A stretch of 56,174 nt of DNA from Sutterella sp. (GTDB lineage: Bacteria; Pseudomonadota; Gammaproteobacteria; Burkholderiales; Burkholderiaceae_F): contig NZ_JAUNSF010000009.1 in NCBI RefSeq assembly GCF_030539355.1, positions 1-56,174 of the forward strand. The letters run 5' to 3'. Each line of letters starts with the position of its first letter. Positions within the stretch are counted from its first letter, which is position 1. Position numbers and translations under genes: made by a program. Below the pieces are notes generated by a model that was given only the letters and a program-made list of their open reading frames with translations, did not search any database and was not told where the DNA came from. Positions 55,701-56,174 of this stretch are shown piece by piece.

Positions 55701-56174
55701 CGACGTGAGGGGCGAGAGCTACGTGAGCACCGCCCGCACCGGCACGCGCCGCACGGGCGACCCGAAGATGATCCGCGAGGAGATGGCGTGGCTGAGGCAC
55801 ATCCTCAAGAAGCTCATCACCGACCCGGACCGCCGCGGCATGAAGATCTTCGTGCTCTCGCCCTTCCGCTCGGTCGCGGCGGGCGCGCGGCGCATCATCG
55901 GCGAGATCGGCCGCGCCGCGGGTGACGTGAAGGCGGGCACCGTGCACACCTTCCAGGGCCAGGAGGCCGACCTCGTGATCCTCGTGCTCGGGAGCGCCCC
56001 GGGCGCAAGAGGCCGCCGGCAGCGCGCCTGGGCGTCGAGCCCCGCGAACCTCCTCACGGTCGCCGTCACGCGCGCCCGGCGCGACCTGATCGTGGTCGGC
56101 GACTGGGGCGAGTGGACGCTCGAGCCCACCTTCAGGACGCTCGCGAACGAGATCCCCCGCATGCCGGTCGACGT
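52789..56174 (+). CDS. UPF1-like superfamily 1 helicase (partial, runs off the right edge)
   Basis: At least 1,128 codons, open to the window end. Start GTG 52789, with GGGGAG 6 bases upstream; the frame is open throughout. Walker A GPPGTGKS at 454-461, Walker B LIDEASQAS (DE at 840-841), then TVHTFQGQEADLVIL and NLLTVAVTRARRDLIVVGD, which are the SF1 DNA2/NAM7/UPF1 motifs in order. The N-terminal 450 residues (FWEEIELLTPPDY, and PFFTVYVGLLPKRTVYERIL) are a domain I do not recognise, and a large insertion lies between the two ATPase halves. It is 4 bp from tilS, so probably in one operon. Its role could be RNA/DNA metabolism or defence. Confidence 0.85.
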   Translation, partial: MTGGDDRRGRALETLRFWEEIELLTPPDYRDDEDENLRFTEWRPGRLVAVEKLGVSEWEASRLREPFDYPASDSVRRRLGVGPIPFFTVYVGLLPKRTVYERILEEFGEESPEGEDPDLVLDHIREETASGAQGAAVDIQGRTYLASFDMTPWGKYVDGSFHASGFAGALRHLVARRQGATLAAVNDGDNLVALGLSRCERMANWFTTEVARTLGQVGTTEPGRRMNVTQLSDTDPKMVRLEDPHPEAEPVPEGFIGMVAQEIARSIGIAEDLPSAVSVSWESPTRRTPSRGGAMTGSFFLGDLSAARRSLEIAGSVACDAPMLDGMTPDGAEKDAVRERVSAVPASLTEAPPETVVEARMKGFDPLTAGDFIVADPISAPLSRILFLGDAEGIPRIDLLRRPDALAQLLAPADLPSGRWPAPSGHHLYIAQQAAVAAILRAGEGTGPLVSVNGPPGTGKSWLLRDIVAEIVTRRARRIAAKNSSREVFDTERPVAFRPEPNRVETLVPFAADVIADSLIVVASSNNAAIRNITDALPRSYGLREPVPDGSGRTRPAFTYWRDCALGLLALSEEGRGAGKGRHGKAGPENLPSLFSRIERERARSRYEAAGGDPAEENARRRRTRDEIRQELRSRVKRTEEVWGLASATLGNRANCARFARAVSGLGKANPFDSTIQQQIDDALLFFSETRNLPEDVWNDARKAFIELDRKIGERRRSMAERGQKKPPRAFSVPLADEPVQHKQSLWVDEEFERMRSELFEAALRLHAATLVAQADVAKKSLRAACAYLLTSNPVFESGSALDVFETLGFLVPVLSTTLASASRIFSQIGASQLPWVLIDEASQASPQAAVGMLNRARRAVVLGDLRQLMPVVTMPPALAEYLRARRPTVGREWSPLECSLQSLADASMQIGAEIGGGIGSGSVWSGLPLRTHRRCGSPMFDIANTLSYGGQMVQMTPKPFDGLPPLSQWYDVRGESYVSTARTGTRRTGDPKMIREEMAWLRHILKKLITDPDRRGMKIFVLSPFRSVAAGARRIIGEIGRAAGDVKAGTVHTFQGQEADLVILVLGSAPGARGRRQRAWASSPANLLTVAVTRARRDLIVVGDWGEWTLEPTFRTLANEIPRMPVD

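Noticed and set aside
1-56174. Prophage, insertion sequence or integrative element
   Set aside because: No transposase, integrase, phage structural gene or flanking direct repeat was recognised.

Overview
The window looks like the chromosome of a high-GC betaproteobacterium of the order Burkholderiales. The mix of Tat- or Sec-exported flavoprotein reductases with small tetraheme cytochromes, the asaccharolytic gene content and the overall style fit the Sutterellaceae (Sutterella and relatives, anaerobic gut bacteria). This is inference from gene content; there is no rRNA or tRNA gene in the window to confirm it. I recognise 41 protein-coding genes (the last runs off the right edge), one TPP riboswitch, several intrinsic terminators, several probable operators and two candidate structured RNAs. 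There is no CRISPR array, insertion sequence or prophage.

Layout. 0.3-4 kb: a secreted 17-residue-repeat protein, a nitroreductase, a small XRE protein, and the nitric-oxide defence pair hmp-nsrR with a probable NsrR operator over the hmp promoter. 4-9.2 kb: two small lipoproteins, formate-THF ligase, an orphan FixJ-type response regulator and a NimA-like FMN protein. 9.2-18 kb: a TPP riboswitch with thiC, metQ, an aldo/keto reductase, a membrane-anchored unknown, and an amidohydrolase-amino acid permease operon. 18-23.4 kb: a GGA-rich multi-hairpin intergenic region, then a Zn/Cd/Pb P-type ATPase with four metal-binding-like N-terminal repeats, divergent from its MerR-type regulator. 23.5-34 kb: isoaspartyl dipeptidase, YihY, a Sel1 protein, a parvulin isomerase, YciB, an M16 peptidase, a GNAT enzyme and a strange HsdM/HsdS-like fusion. 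34-37.9 kb: serB, a fumarate-reductase-type flavoprotein and dprA. 46.6-56.2 kb: mutS, suhB, an N-terminally extended tilS and a UPF1-like helicase.

The most remarkable part is 38.1-46.4 kb. An aconitase with every recognisable catalytic and Fe-S residue carries a twin-arginine signal peptide, so it should be exported folded to the periplasm. It is flanked on one side by a divergent Tat flavoprotein-tetraheme cytochrome pair, and on the other by a co-directional Tat flavoprotein-tetraheme cytochrome pair. The second flavoprotein lacks the fumarate-reductase histidine motif and looks more like tricarballylate dehydrogenase (TcuA). The promoters of the aconitase and of this second flavoprotein share a 35-bp element (27 of 35 identical) built around CTACGTAGTGG. 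A GntR/FCD regulator closes the block.

My working model is a periplasmic pathway in which citrate or isocitrate is dehydrated to cis-aconitate, which then serves as a respiratory electron acceptor and is reduced to tricarballylate with electrons delivered by the tetraheme cytochrome. The aconitase identity and the Tat signal are read directly from sequence; the pathway is a hypothesis.
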